Positions 42,598 to 51,131 of a DNA stretch of 64,000 bases are shown here, piece after piece. Numbering within the stretch: the stretch's first letter is position 1; each line of letters starts with the position of its first letter. The stretch covers positions 188,501 through 252,500 of the forward strand of contig NZ_KB894530.1 in assembly GCF_000374465.1 (NCBI RefSeq), read 5' to 3'. Under the pieces are notes generated by a model that searched no databases, had not been told where the DNA came from, and was given only the letters and a program-made list of their open reading frames with translations. A program made the position numbers and the translations under genes. This stretch comes from Ahrensia kielensis DSM 5890. GTDB taxonomy: Bacteria; Pseudomonadota; Alphaproteobacteria; Rhizobiales; Rhizobiaceae.

Positions 42598-45260
42598 TGC
42601 AAGATCAAATCAAAACCACATGCCCCTATTGCGGCGTTGGTTGCGGCATCATCGCGGCACCGCAACCAGATGGCAGCATATCAATCAAGGGTGATCCAGA
42701 ACATCCGGCCAATTTTGGTGCCCTTTGTTCAAAAGGGTCCGCGCTTGGCGAAACGCTCGATCTTGAAGGGCGATTGCTCGCACCGCAGATCAATGGTGTT
42801 GCGAGCGATTGGGACAATGCGCTGAATGTTGTTGCTGATACTTTCAACAAAACGATTGCCGAGCATGGGCCGGACAGCGTTGCTTTTTATGTTTCCGGTC
42901 AAATCCTGACGGAGGATTATTATGTCGCCAATAAGTTGATGAAGGGCTTCATCGGTTCGGCCAATATCGACACGAATTCGAGGCTCTGCATGGCGTCGTC
43001 TGTTGCAGGGCATCGGCGGGCTTTTGGTTCAGATACAGTGCCAGGGACTTATGAGGATCTTGAGCTTGCGGACGTTCTCGTTCTGGTTGGCTCAAATTTG
43101 GCTTGGTGTCACCCCGTGCTCTATCAACGGATTGTTGCTGCTAAAAACAAGCGGCCGGAGATGAAAATCGTACTCATTGATCCGCGCCGGACAATGACTG
43201 CCGACATTGCAGATCTGCATCTCGCAATTGCCCCCGATGCAGATGTTGAACTTTTCAATGGTTTGTTTTCCCACCTTTGCCAGCACGGTGCGATTGATCA
43301 TGATTATATCAATAAATACACGAATGATTTTGCTGCTGCACTGGATAGTGCGCGAGAACTGGACAGTGAAGCGGTTGCTCAGCGCACAGGATTATCTTTA
43401 TCTGAGTTGAATATTTTCTACCGTTTATGGGCGGGAACAGAAAAAGTTGTTACACTTTTTAGCCAAGGCGTAAATCAATCCCATTGCGGCACTGATAAGG
43501 TAAATGCCATTATCAATTGCCATTTGGCGACTGGAAGGATTGGCAAGCAGGGGGCAGGGCCGTTTTCCATTACTGGTCAGCCAAATGCGATGGGGGGACG
43601 CGAAGTCGGCGGTCTTGCCAATATGTTGGCTGCGCATATGGAGTTGGAAAATCCCCATCATCGCGATGTGGTTCAGCGGTTTTGGGGCTCGCCTAAAATA
43701 GCAAACAGGCCTGGGCTGAAGGCGGTCGATATGTTGGATGCTGTGGCCGATGGACGTATCAAAGCCATCTGGATTATGGCCACAAATCCAGTGGCAACGA
43801 TGCCCGATGCCAGTGCGGTTGAAAATGCACTTAAAGCGTGCCCCTTCGTTGTCGTTTCAGATATTATGTCACACACGGACACTACCCGTCATGCCGATGT
43901 GAAGCTTCCGTCTTTGGGGTGGGGCGAAAAAGATGGAACTGTCACAAATTCTGAGAGACGCATTTCACGGCAAAGGGCATTTTTGCCCGCGCCCAATCTA
44001 GCAAAAGCCGACTGGTGGCAAATGGCTGAAGTTGCCAAACGCATGGGTTTTTCATCGGGCTTTAATTTTGCAAATGCAGCTGCTGTATTTCGCGAATATG
44101 CAGCGCAAACCGCATTTGAAAACAACGGCACCCGCGATCTAGATATTGGAGCCTACGCTAATATTTCCGATAGGGAATATTCGCAATTATCTGCCTTTCA
44201 GTGGCCGCAGGCGAAAGGGCAAATGGCTGAAAAAAAAGATAAGCGTTTTTTTGCCAAGGGCGGTTTTTATACGCCTGATAGAAAGGCAAATTTTGTTGCG
44301 GTTCACGCTCCCAAGCAGGTTGCAAAAACTGCCGAATATCCATTCATTCTCAATACAGGTCGTATTCGCGATCAATGGCATACGATGACACGCACAGCCA
44401 AAAGTCCGCGGCTTTCTTCGCATATTGGCGAACCGTTTGTTGAAATAAACGGCGCTGATGCTGCGGCGTTGAATATTCAAAATGCGGATATTGTGAGGGT
44501 TTATAACGCGCGCGGATCGATCATTGTACGCGGACTCATCACCGAGCGGGTGAAAGCCGGACAGGTCTTTGTTCCGATGCACTTTACCGATCAAATATCT
44601 GCCAATGCGCGCGTGGACCAGCTTGTTGCACCATTGACGGACCCTATTTCCGGTCAGCCAGCTTTGAAGTCCAGCACGGTTATGCTGGAGAAATTTCCTG
44701 CTCGCCATTTTGGATTTGTTGTCAGCGCCCAAAAGCCCAATGTCGCAGATCTGCCCTATTGGACAGTGGCGCGCGCGCAAGATGGGTGGCGCACGGAATT
44801 ATCTACAGACCAGCAGATTGACGACATTGAAGATTTTGCTACCCGATTGCTAGGATTGCCATCTGGCTATCCATTGCTCCTATTTAAGGACCATCATAGC
44901 GGCCTTATCCGTGCAGCAGCATTTGACGGTGAAAAGCTTATCGGCGCGCTCTTTATTGGCACCGAGCCTGTTGCCGTCTCGCGCAACTGGGTGGCTGAAC
45001 GTCTTGGTGACAGCTTTACTGATCTGGCTTCGCGCTGGCGTATCGTCGCCGGACGCCCTAGCGCCAATATGCCCGACAAGGGCGCGATTATTTGCGCCTG
45101 CATGAATGTCGGTATCAATGAAATCACAGATGCTTTGCGAGCTGGAAATCACACGGTCGCGAGTATCGCTAAAGTGACATGCGCGGGCACCAATTGCGGT
45201 TCGTGCAAAGCAGAAATCAAGGTTATTATCGATGGACACACTATCATTGCGGCAGAATAA
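42597..45260 (+). CDS. nasA: Assimilatory nitrate reductase catalytic subunit (NasA/NasC type)
   Basis: An 887-residue molybdoenzyme reducing nitrate to nitrite in the cytoplasm. The N-terminal [4Fe-4S] motif is CPYCGVGCG (Cys9, 12, 16) with a fourth Cys in ALCSKG. Molybdopterin guanine dinucleotide-binding segments include DTNSRLCMASSVAG, LVLVGSNLAWCHPV and LNTGRIRDQWHTMTRT. The C-terminal 60 residues carry a BFD-like [2Fe-2S] domain (ICACMNVGINEI, then CAGTNCGSCKAEI), as in Klebsiella-type NasA which also takes electrons through this domain. Start at 42597 sits in a TGATG junction with nirD. Confidence 0.95.
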   Translation: MQDQIKTTCPYCGVGCGIIAAPQPDGSISIKGDPEHPANFGALCSKGSALGETLDLEGRLLAPQINGVASDWDNALNVVADTFNKTIAEHGPDSVAFYVSGQILTEDYYVANKLMKGFIGSANIDTNSRLCMASSVAGHRRAFGSDTVPGTYEDLELADVLVLVGSNLAWCHPVLYQRIVAAKNKRPEMKIVLIDPRRTMTADIADLHLAIAPDADVELFNGLFSHLCQHGAIDHDYINKYTNDFAAALDSARELDSEAVAQRTGLSLSELNIFYRLWAGTEKVVTLFSQGVNQSHCGTDKVNAIINCHLATGRIGKQGAGPFSITGQPNAMGGREVGGLANMLAAHMELENPHHRDVVQRFWGSPKIANRPGLKAVDMLDAVADGRIKAIWIMATNPVATMPDASAVENALKACPFVVVSDIMSHTDTTRHADVKLPSLGWGEKDGTVTNSERRISRQRAFLPAPNLAKADWWQMAEVAKRMGFSSGFNFANAAAVFREYAAQTAFENNGTRDLDIGAYANISDREYSQLSAFQWPQAKGQMAEKKDKRFFAKGGFYTPDRKANFVAVHAPKQVAKTAEYPFILNTGRIRDQWHTMTRTAKSPRLSSHIGEPFVEINGADAAALNIQNADIVRVYNARGSIIVRGLITERVKAGQVFVPMHFTDQISANARVDQLVAPLTDPISGQPALKSSTVMLEKFPARHFGFVVSAQKPNVADLPYWTVARAQDGWRTELSTDQQIDDIEDFATRLLGLPSGYPLLLFKDHHSGLIRAAAFDGEKLIGALFIGTEPVAVSRNWVAERLGDSFTDLASRWRIVAGRPSANMPDKGAIICACMNVGINEITDALRAGNHTVASIAKVTCAGTNCGSCKAEIKVIIDGHTIIAAE

Positions 45261-46290
45261 ACATGGCAAAGTGAATGGATCGCGTGAGCGTATTGGCCCG
45301 CTTGCCACTCTGCCAGTATTTTACAAATTGAATGGCAAAAAGGTCATCGTGGCTGGCGGGTCGGATGCTGCGGCATGGAAAGCCGAACTTTTGGCTGCAA
45401 CAGGAGCGAATATTCACATTTACGCTGAAAAACTAAGCGCGGTTTTTGCGCAACTTGTTTGCGAACCGTCTGTCTGCGGTAGCTATATATGGCATAGACA
45501 ATCTTGGTCGCCAGCTGCTTTCGCAGACGCAACGATTGCTATTGCAGATGCTGAAACGGATGCAGAAGCACAAGCGTTCTTTGATGCAGCGCGGAGTGCA
45601 GGCGTAGCTGTAAATGTCATCGATAAGCCTGATTATTGCGAATTTCAGTTCGGTTCGATTGTCAATCGTTCGCCCGTGGTGATCTCCATTTCAACAGATG
45701 GGGCTGCTCCTATTTTGGGGCAGGCTTTGCGTCGCCGCATTGAAGCCGTGGTTGGTCCTTCTATGAATGAATGGGCAAAATTGGCAAAAAATATCCGCAG
45801 TCAAATCAATGCAAGCTTGCAAACGGGGTCGCAAAGACGTGCATTTTGGGAGAGTTTTGTGGACCGCGCTTTTGGACCTGCACCTACGCTTGCCACGATT
45901 GATGAACTCATCGCCCAAAGCAAACAGATTGCGCAAAGCGCTCATACGTCGAATGGGAAAATCACTTATATTGATGCAGGGGCAGGAGAGGCGGAACTTC
46001 TCACCTTAAAAGCAATTCGTGCTTTGCAAGCGGCCGATATTATCTTCTTTGACGCTAATATTTCTAATGAGGTGCTGGAATTGGCACGCCGCGAGGCAAA
46101 GCGCGTTATTGTCGGAAAGCTCGGAGGGCGAGGGGGCCGCACTGACGAAGAGCTAGCGATGCTTGATTTGGCAAACAAGGGGCATAATGTTGTGCGCCTT
46201 GAAAGTGGTGGTCTCACGGAGTGTGATAGTGTTCGGCAAGTCTTTAATCTTACGCCTTCGCGAGCCACCGCCAGTATTAATGCTTACTGA
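45232..46290 (+). CDS. cysG: Siroheme synthase CysG-like, truncated methyltransferase domain
   Basis: A 352-residue protein that supplies siroheme to NirB. Residues about 25-220 are the precorrin-2 dehydrogenase/ferrochelatase half (LPVFYKLNGKKVIVAGGSDA; VVISISTDGAAPILGQALR). The uroporphyrinogen-III methyltransferase half begins at ITYIDAGAGEAELLTLKAI but stops after about 105 residues, whereas the full domain has about 240. The SAM-binding motif GAGPGD reads GAGEAE, and the later GGDPF-like motif is absent. A separate SUMT must provide methylation if this reading is right. The start overlaps nasA by 29 bp; GTG at 45271 is an alternative. Confidence 0.85.
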   Translation: MDTLSLRQNKHGKVNGSRERIGPLATLPVFYKLNGKKVIVAGGSDAAAWKAELLAATGANIHIYAEKLSAVFAQLVCEPSVCGSYIWHRQSWSPAAFADATIAIADAETDAEAQAFFDAARSAGVAVNVIDKPDYCEFQFGSIVNRSPVVISISTDGAAPILGQALRRRIEAVVGPSMNEWAKLAKNIRSQINASLQTGSQRRAFWESFVDRAFGPAPTLATIDELIAQSKQIAQSAHTSNGKITYIDAGAGEAELLTLKAIRALQAADIIFFDANISNEVLELARREAKRVIVGKLGGRGGRTDEELAMLDLANKGHNVVRLESGGLTECDSVRQVFNLTPSRATASINAY

Positions 46291-46322
46291 TCGATCAAAG
46301 CGACATTTTATGCCAAGTGAAA

Positions 46323-47012
46323 CTAAACCATAATAAGCTTGTGCTTTTCCAATATTGAGATCAGCATTGCACCTGCACGCACGCGGTGCTCTGTGTGGAT
46401 TGTTTTTGCTGTAAGAGCATCACCTGCCTTTATTGCATCCAATAGGAGGCGATGATCTTCGTTCGATTTCGTCGGTGATGGGCGCAGATAAAGCGTTAAT
46501 GCGCGCGCACGGCGCACTTGATCGTTGAAAACATTGACGATGCTTTTTATGCGAGAGTTATCGGCCAGTCTGATCAGTTCATTGTGAAACTTTTCATCGG
46601 CGATTGCCCATGTCTCGCGATCATCGGTGGCCAATGCCTCATCCATCATCAATATTGCTTTTTCAGCTTCAACAAAGGCTTCTGCATTAAGTGACTTTTG
46701 AGCGGCCAATTCTGCGGCGGTGCCTTCCAGTGCGGTTAGCACCTGATAGACTTCGCGCATATCGCTAATAGAGACCGGCAGGATTTTAACGCCATGCCTC
46801 GGAACGATTTCTAAAAGCCCTTGAGCTTCCAAAATTAGAGTTGCTTCGCGCACAGGTGTGCGTGACATACCCAATTTTAGCGAGAGTTCACTTTCTAAAT
46901 GATTTGAGCCAGGTTGCAGCTCATTTTCAACGATTAATCTTTTAATCGTTTCGATAGCAATTTCAGTATTTGATTTCGAGCGAGCCGACATTTTGGCATC
47001 TTCAAGGTTCAT
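46323..47012 (-). CDS. GntR-family regulator with FCD domain
   Basis: A 229-residue regulator. Winged helix at about 15-75 (LESELSLKLGMSRTPVREAT), then an FCD domain with DEKFHNELIRLADN and HRLLLDAIKAGD carrying metal/ligand His residues. These proteins usually sense an organic acid, here likely a tetronate-type acid, and control the operon. The start at 47012 is chosen as ATG with AAAGGA upstream; a TTG six codons earlier overlaps the previous gene. It follows the Gfo/Idh gene in the leftward operon divergent from the TctC gene, where tandem repeats may be its binding sites. Confidence 0.9.
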   Translation of the reverse strand: MNLEDAKMSARSKSNTEIAIETIKRLIVENELQPGSNHLESELSLKLGMSRTPVREATLILEAQGLLEIVPRHGVKILPVSISDMREVYQVLTALEGTAAELAAQKSLNAEAFVEAEKAILMMDEALATDDRETWAIADEKFHNELIRLADNSRIKSIVNVFNDQVRRARALTLYLRPSPTKSNEDHRLLLDAIKAGDALTAKTIHTEHRVRAGAMLISILEKHKLIMV

Positions 47013-47026
47013 ATATGCTATCCTTT

Positions 47027-48055
47027 TCAAAGTTCATATTCTTTACTCTTTACTTCTATTCTACGTTGTTCTTCGTGCGACATATAAGCGGCTTTTTCTA
47101 ACTCTAGAACACGCATATATTCTTGTGCGGTATTTTCTAGTGGTGTCCCTACTTTAATGGCATTCACAACATGGCTCTGCAATAAAAATACGCAATCTCC
47201 ACCGAATCCGGGCCATTTTTTATTTGGAAATACTATTTTTATACTTGTAGAGCCAAATTTTCGGAGTGAAACGGCGCCGTTTCCATCTAACGTTAGGGAA
47301 CCTTCTGTCCCCTCAACAAGGCATTCACCGAGTGTTACGCGGTGGTTTTCAGCACAGTGATCTAGATGGCGATTTCCATCAAAGATTGCTCGCCTACCGT
47401 CTGCGAAATCCATAATCAAATAGCCCGCATCTTCACCAGCAATAATTGGGTTCATTTTTCGCAAGTCAGCATAAATACCTGACGGATCGCCCATTAGGTA
47501 ACAGAATGTATCAATGAAATGAACACCTGTTTCATGGATTAGAAGACGCGGCATTTCTTGGAAATAGGGTTGCCTGTCCAAATATGCCTTTGGGCCTTGC
47601 CCGTCGCCTGTGCGAAGCCGAAATGTAATTTGATGAAGGTCGCCAATCTGTCCTTCATCAATCGCTTTTTTGATAGCGCGATACCAAGGCTGGAAACGGA
47701 AATTTTCATGAACGATAATTTCCGCACCGTTTTGTTTGGCGAGGGCTACGGCCTTAGACGCTTCTTCAATATTATTGCAGAACGGTTTTTGGCAAATGAT
47801 TGTCTTTATCCCGTGCGCCAGCGCCACCTTAATAAATTCAAGATGGGTTGGCGGCGGTGTAATGATATCGAGCAAATCAGGATTGGTCGCCGAAAGCATC
47901 TCGCCAAGATCATCAAAGGGCGTGCAGCCTGTTTCAGCTGCAGATTCTTTTGACCGCGACATTGCGCCAACGACTGTAACATCTTCAATACGTGACCAAG
48001 CATCATAGTGAAACTGGCTGAAATACCCTGAACCTGTACAAGCGACCTTAAGCAT
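47027..48055 (-). CDS. Gfo/Idh/MocA-family oxidoreductase
   Basis: A 342-residue NAD(P)-dependent dehydrogenase. The Rossmann N-terminus has VACTGSGYFSQFH, and IICQKPFCNNIEEA is the family EKP-like motif (here QKP) near residue 92. RLLIHETGVHFIDTFCYL carries the catalytic His region. Typical substrates are sugars, inositols or sugar acids. Located between the regulator and the isocitrate/isopropylmalate-type dehydrogenase in the tetronate-type cluster; it may oxidise a related sugar. The glutamate of the EKP motif being Gln is unusual but seen in part of the family. Confidence 0.88.
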   Translation of the reverse strand: MLKVACTGSGYFSQFHYDAWSRIEDVTVVGAMSRSKESAAETGCTPFDDLGEMLSATNPDLLDIITPPPTHLEFIKVALAHGIKTIICQKPFCNNIEEASKAVALAKQNGAEIIVHENFRFQPWYRAIKKAIDEGQIGDLHQITFRLRTGDGQGPKAYLDRQPYFQEMPRLLIHETGVHFIDTFCYLMGDPSGIYADLRKMNPIIAGEDAGYLIMDFADGRRAIFDGNRHLDHCAENHRVTLGECLVEGTEGSLTLDGNGAVSLRKFGSTSIKIVFPNKKWPGFGGDCVFLLQSHVVNAIKVGTPLENTAQEYMRVLELEKAAYMSHEEQRRIEVKSKEYEL

Positions 48056-48067
48056 TGCTCTACCTTC

Positions 48068-49153
48068 CTATGACAACCTGTTGCTAACTTCATCTGAGAA
48101 CTCAGCTGTTGTTGCTGTGCCTCCAAGATCGCGTGTCAGGATTTTGCCTTCAATCACGACGTCATAAACCGCTTTTCGCAAGATATCTGCATGGGCCAGC
48201 ATCTCTGAATTATCGCGCTCATGGCCTAACCATTCTAGCATCATTGCAGCCGACAGGATCATCGCGGCAGGGTTTGCTACGCCTTGGCCAGCAATATCGG
48301 GTGCAGAACCATGGCATGGCTGAAACACTGCGTTATTGTCACCAATGTCAGCAGAAGGAGCAAGACCAAGTCCGCCCATAATGCCTGCGCCAAGATCTGA
48401 CAATATGTCACCGAACATATTTTCAGTTACAAGAACATCAAAGCTCCATGGTTTTTGAACCATCCATAGTGCCGTTGCATCCACGTAAGCGTGGGATGTT
48501 TCAATGTCGCTATGGCCTTTGGCAATTTTGTCGAAAATATCACGGAAAAATGCGAAAGCGCGGAACACGTTGGCTTTATCAACACAAGTAACTTGGCCGC
48601 GCGTATTATGTGATTTTTTTCGGCGACGCGCGAGTTCGAACGAAAAGTTAAAGAGCTTTTCGCTGGTCTCGCGGGTAATAACTAAAGTCTCGCGGGCTTC
48701 ATTCTCCGTTACTTCGCCTTTGCCTTGTGAATAAAAAAGCCCTTCTGTGCTTTCTCGGATCAACACGAAGTCAATTGTTTGTCCCTCTGGAATCTTTATC
48801 GGCGAATCTTGACCCGGCAATACAGTGACGGGACGAACGCCTGCATAAAGGTTCATTTCTTTGCGCAGTTCAATTTGCGGAGATATTTCTGTGCCATCTG
48901 GATAGCGCACTGATGGCAAGCCCATTGCTGACAGCAAAATTGCGTCTGCGGCGCGTGCACCCTTTAAAGACTCTTGCGGTAATGATTCACCAGTTTTGGC
49001 ATAATAAGCAGCGCCTGCTTGCAAAACGTTGAATGAAAGCGAATAGGACTTGGCTTTATTGGCCAATTTTTCCAAAAGGGCGGTGGTTGGCGCCATAATC
49101 TCCGGCCCAATTCCATCACCTTCGAAAACCGCGATATTATAATTGTCTGACAT
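48068..49153 (-). CDS. Isopropylmalate/tartrate-type beta-decarboxylating dehydrogenase
   Basis: A 361-residue member of the IDH/IPMDH family. AVFEGDGIGPEIMAP starts it, VLIRESTEGLFYSQG near residue 127 includes residues that orient the substrate, THAYVDATALW-like SHAYVDATALWMV and TENMFGDILSDLGAG carry the metal-binding Asp residues, and FQPCHGSAPDIAGQG is the NAD-binding loop. The group includes tartrate/D-malate dehydrogenase and homoisocitrate types. In the present context, with OtnK/OtnC-like genes, it could oxidise a four-carbon sugar acid (threonate or erythronate) to the 3-oxo acid, a job done by PdxA2 or SDRs elsewhere. Confidence 0.88.
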   Translation of the reverse strand: MSDNYNIAVFEGDGIGPEIMAPTTALLEKLANKAKSYSLSFNVLQAGAAYYAKTGESLPQESLKGARAADAILLSAMGLPSVRYPDGTEISPQIELRKEMNLYAGVRPVTVLPGQDSPIKIPEGQTIDFVLIRESTEGLFYSQGKGEVTENEARETLVITRETSEKLFNFSFELARRRKKSHNTRGQVTCVDKANVFRAFAFFRDIFDKIAKGHSDIETSHAYVDATALWMVQKPWSFDVLVTENMFGDILSDLGAGIMGGLGLAPSADIGDNNAVFQPCHGSAPDIAGQGVANPAAMILSAAMMLEWLGHERDNSEMLAHADILRKAVYDVVIEGKILTRDLGGTATTAEFSDEVSNRLS

Positions 49154-49187
49154 ATTGGTACCTTAAAATTTAGAAACTCGCACAACG

Positions 49188-49258
49188 ATGCATACATTAA
49201 TAACGCAATTAAATAATTTGACAATGCATTTATTAATGCATACGTTAATTTTGCAATT
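49188..49258. promoter_or_regulatory. Tandem 23-bp repeats overlapping a promoter before tctC
   Basis: Two direct copies start at 49188 and 49236 (ATGCATACATTAATAACG and ATGCATACGTTAATTTTG, both followed by CAATT), matching at 19 of 23 positions, 48 bp apart. Between them TTGACA (49218-49223) and TACGTT (49241-49246) form a -35/-10 pair with 17-bp spacing for the rightward operon, with TGCAT-N6-ATGCA overlapping. They are likely operators of the GntR regulator at 46323. Confidence 0.65.
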
Positions 49259-49277
49259 CATCTTTAGGAGGAAACCG

Positions 49278-50285
49278 ATGAGACGCAATTTATTGAAATT
49301 AGCCGCAGCGACCGCTGTGGTTTTATCGTTTGGCTCAATGGCCAGTGCGCAAGAATACCCGTTTCGTGACATAACGAATGCTGTCGTTTGGGGTGCTGGC
49401 GGCGGTACTGACAGCATCAATCGTATGATTATGGCTGAGATGGAAAAGCACTTGCCTGTAAGCATTAGCGTTACCAACCAGACGGGCGGCGTTGCTGGCT
49501 CGAACGGCATGGTCTATGTCATGAACCAGCCGGATGACGGTTACACATTGGCTGGCATTTCTGAATCAAACGTGACGGCTGCCGTTCAAGGCGGCTGGGA
49601 TAAGAAGTTTGATTTCTGGTATCCGTTTATTGTTGGCGGCTCACCTGACCTCATTTCAGTGCCTGCGGATTCACCTTACAATTCACTTCAAGAACTTATT
49701 GATGCAGCAAAAGAAGCGCCAGGTACAATTCCTGCGGCGGCTTCGGGCTCTGGCTCAATTCACCACCTCAATCTATTGGCGATTGAAAATGGTGCAGATG
49801 CCAAATTCAAGTTTGTTCCTTACAAAGGCTCTGGTCCAGGACAAGAAGCTGCAATGGCAGGCGAAGTTGCCTTGGTTATTACATCGCTCGCAGAACAAGC
49901 GCCTTTGATCTCTGGCGGTCAGCTCAAGCCACTTGCAATGCTCACACCAGATGCTGTGACTTTTGAAGATAAAGAAATTCCTTCTGCATTTTCAATTTAT
50001 GATGGCTTGGATAAGTACCTGCCGTTGAAACAGGCTATTGGCTTTGCTGTTCATGCTTCTGCATCTGACGATGTTAAGGCTACATTGACTGCAGCTTTTG
50101 ATAAAGCGGTTGCGTCAGATGTTGTTGCTGAATGGGCTGCGGCAAACAATTATGATGTTTCTGGCAAGTCTGGTGATGAGGCAAGTGCTGTATTTGCAAA
50201 CTTGGAAAGCACATTTGCTTGGACATTATGGGAGCTGGGTGCAGCTGAGGTGGACCCGTCTACTCTTGGTATCGCGAAGCCATAA
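49278..50285 (+). CDS. Tripartite tricarboxylate transporter binding protein (TctC/Bug family)
   Basis: A 335-residue periplasmic protein with a signal peptide (RRNLLKLAAATAVVLSFGSMA, cut after ASA near residue 24). VVWGAGGGTDSINRM is the family ligand-loop motif, and GVAGSNGMVYV follows. Bug proteins bind carboxylates such as citrate, tartrate or sugar acids. The start at 49278 follows AGGAGGAAACCG; an upstream in-frame start would include the promoter. Partner of TctB and TctA downstream, probably taking up a tetronate or related hydroxy acid. A 9-bp hairpin follows. Confidence 0.92.
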   Translation: MRRNLLKLAAATAVVLSFGSMASAQEYPFRDITNAVVWGAGGGTDSINRMIMAEMEKHLPVSISVTNQTGGVAGSNGMVYVMNQPDDGYTLAGISESNVTAAVQGGWDKKFDFWYPFIVGGSPDLISVPADSPYNSLQELIDAAKEAPGTIPAAASGSGSIHHLNLLAIENGADAKFKFVPYKGSGPGQEAAMAGEVALVITSLAEQAPLISGGQLKPLAMLTPDAVTFEDKEIPSAFSIYDGLDKYLPLKQAIGFAVHASASDDVKATLTAAFDKAVASDVVAEWAAANNYDVSGKSGDEASAVFANLESTFAWTLWELGAAEVDPSTLGIAKP

Positions 50286-50320
50286 CATTCCTAATCCTCC
50301 CAAAGGCATATATTACTTTT

Positions 50321-50345
50321 TCAGGCCGGTGTGTTTCCGGCCTGA
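50321..50345 (+). other. Intercistronic hairpin after tctC
   Basis: TCAGGCCGG (50321-50329) pairs perfectly with CCGGCCTGA (50337-50345), 7-nt loop, 25 bp before the tctB start, with only ATGGTCTTTT following. It is the counterpart of the hairpins after the other binding-protein genes. Confidence 0.7.
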
Positions 50346-50369
50346 ATGGTCTTTTAAGAGAGAAAGTTC

Positions 50370-51131
50370 ATGGACGAAAAAACAATTCTGCGGGCACGTG
50401 ACTTTTGGACGGCGATAGTCCTGTTCTTCGTCAGTCTCTTCTTCTTATATCGAACGTCTAAAATTCCCTTTTTCAACAGTGCTTCGGCTGGCGTTGATAG
50501 CGCGCAATGGTATGATTCTGCTGCGCTTGTTCCTTTCGGTGTCTTTGGAATTTTGCTTGCCCTTTCGATCGTTTTGTTTGTGATCTCTATTAAAGATGGC
50601 GGCGCAAAAGTAGCGCTCTCGGCTGTCGGACTTGATATCGACATCAGCGAAATCAAACGTCTATTCAGCATTTCAATTATTCTCTCAGCCTATATTTTCG
50701 GCCTCGTGCCACGCGTTGATTTTATCATCTGTTCCGCGCTCATGATCACCGCTTTAATTTGGGGTTTCCATCGGGGGGTGCGTCCCGCCACATATATCGC
50801 TAGTGCAGCTGTTATCGTGCCAGCACTTTATGCGCTCATCGCAAATTTTCCGCAGTCAGAATGGGGCAAACCCCATGATGATGACTGGATCACCTTGATC
50901 TCATTTCTCGCACTCACAGCGACAATGTTCGCTACTGAAATCCGCGCAAAAAATGTGGACCGCGTGGTCAAAGCAACACCAATAGTTGCGGTGTTATGTC
51001 CGCTCATTCTCGTCTTGGCGATGGCTTTTGGCTTTAGGCAAAATGTCCCGAACCGCACCGGCCTGCTCTTTAGCCAGATAGAATATAATTATTATGTAAA
51101 CCTCAGACCGCTTTGGCAGGGTAAAAAATGA
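50370..51131 (+). CDS. Tripartite tricarboxylate transporter small membrane subunit (TctB)
   Basis: A 253-residue membrane protein with about six hydrophobic segments. It is longer than the usual 140-180-residue TctB: after the normal four-helix part it has a soluble loop (FPQSEWGKPHDDDW) and two further helices around residues 170-230. Position between tctC and tctA and ATGA overlap with tctA support the assignment. It would join TctA in the sodium- or proton-driven uptake of a carboxylate. Confidence 0.85.
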   Translation: MDEKTILRARDFWTAIVLFFVSLFFLYRTSKIPFFNSASAGVDSAQWYDSAALVPFGVFGILLALSIVLFVISIKDGGAKVALSAVGLDIDISEIKRLFSISIILSAYIFGLVPRVDFIICSALMITALIWGFHRGVRPATYIASAAVIVPALYALIANFPQSEWGKPHDDDWITLISFLALTATMFATEIRAKNVDRVVKATPIVAVLCPLILVLAMAFGFRQNVPNRTGLLFSQIEYNYYVNLRPLWQGKK

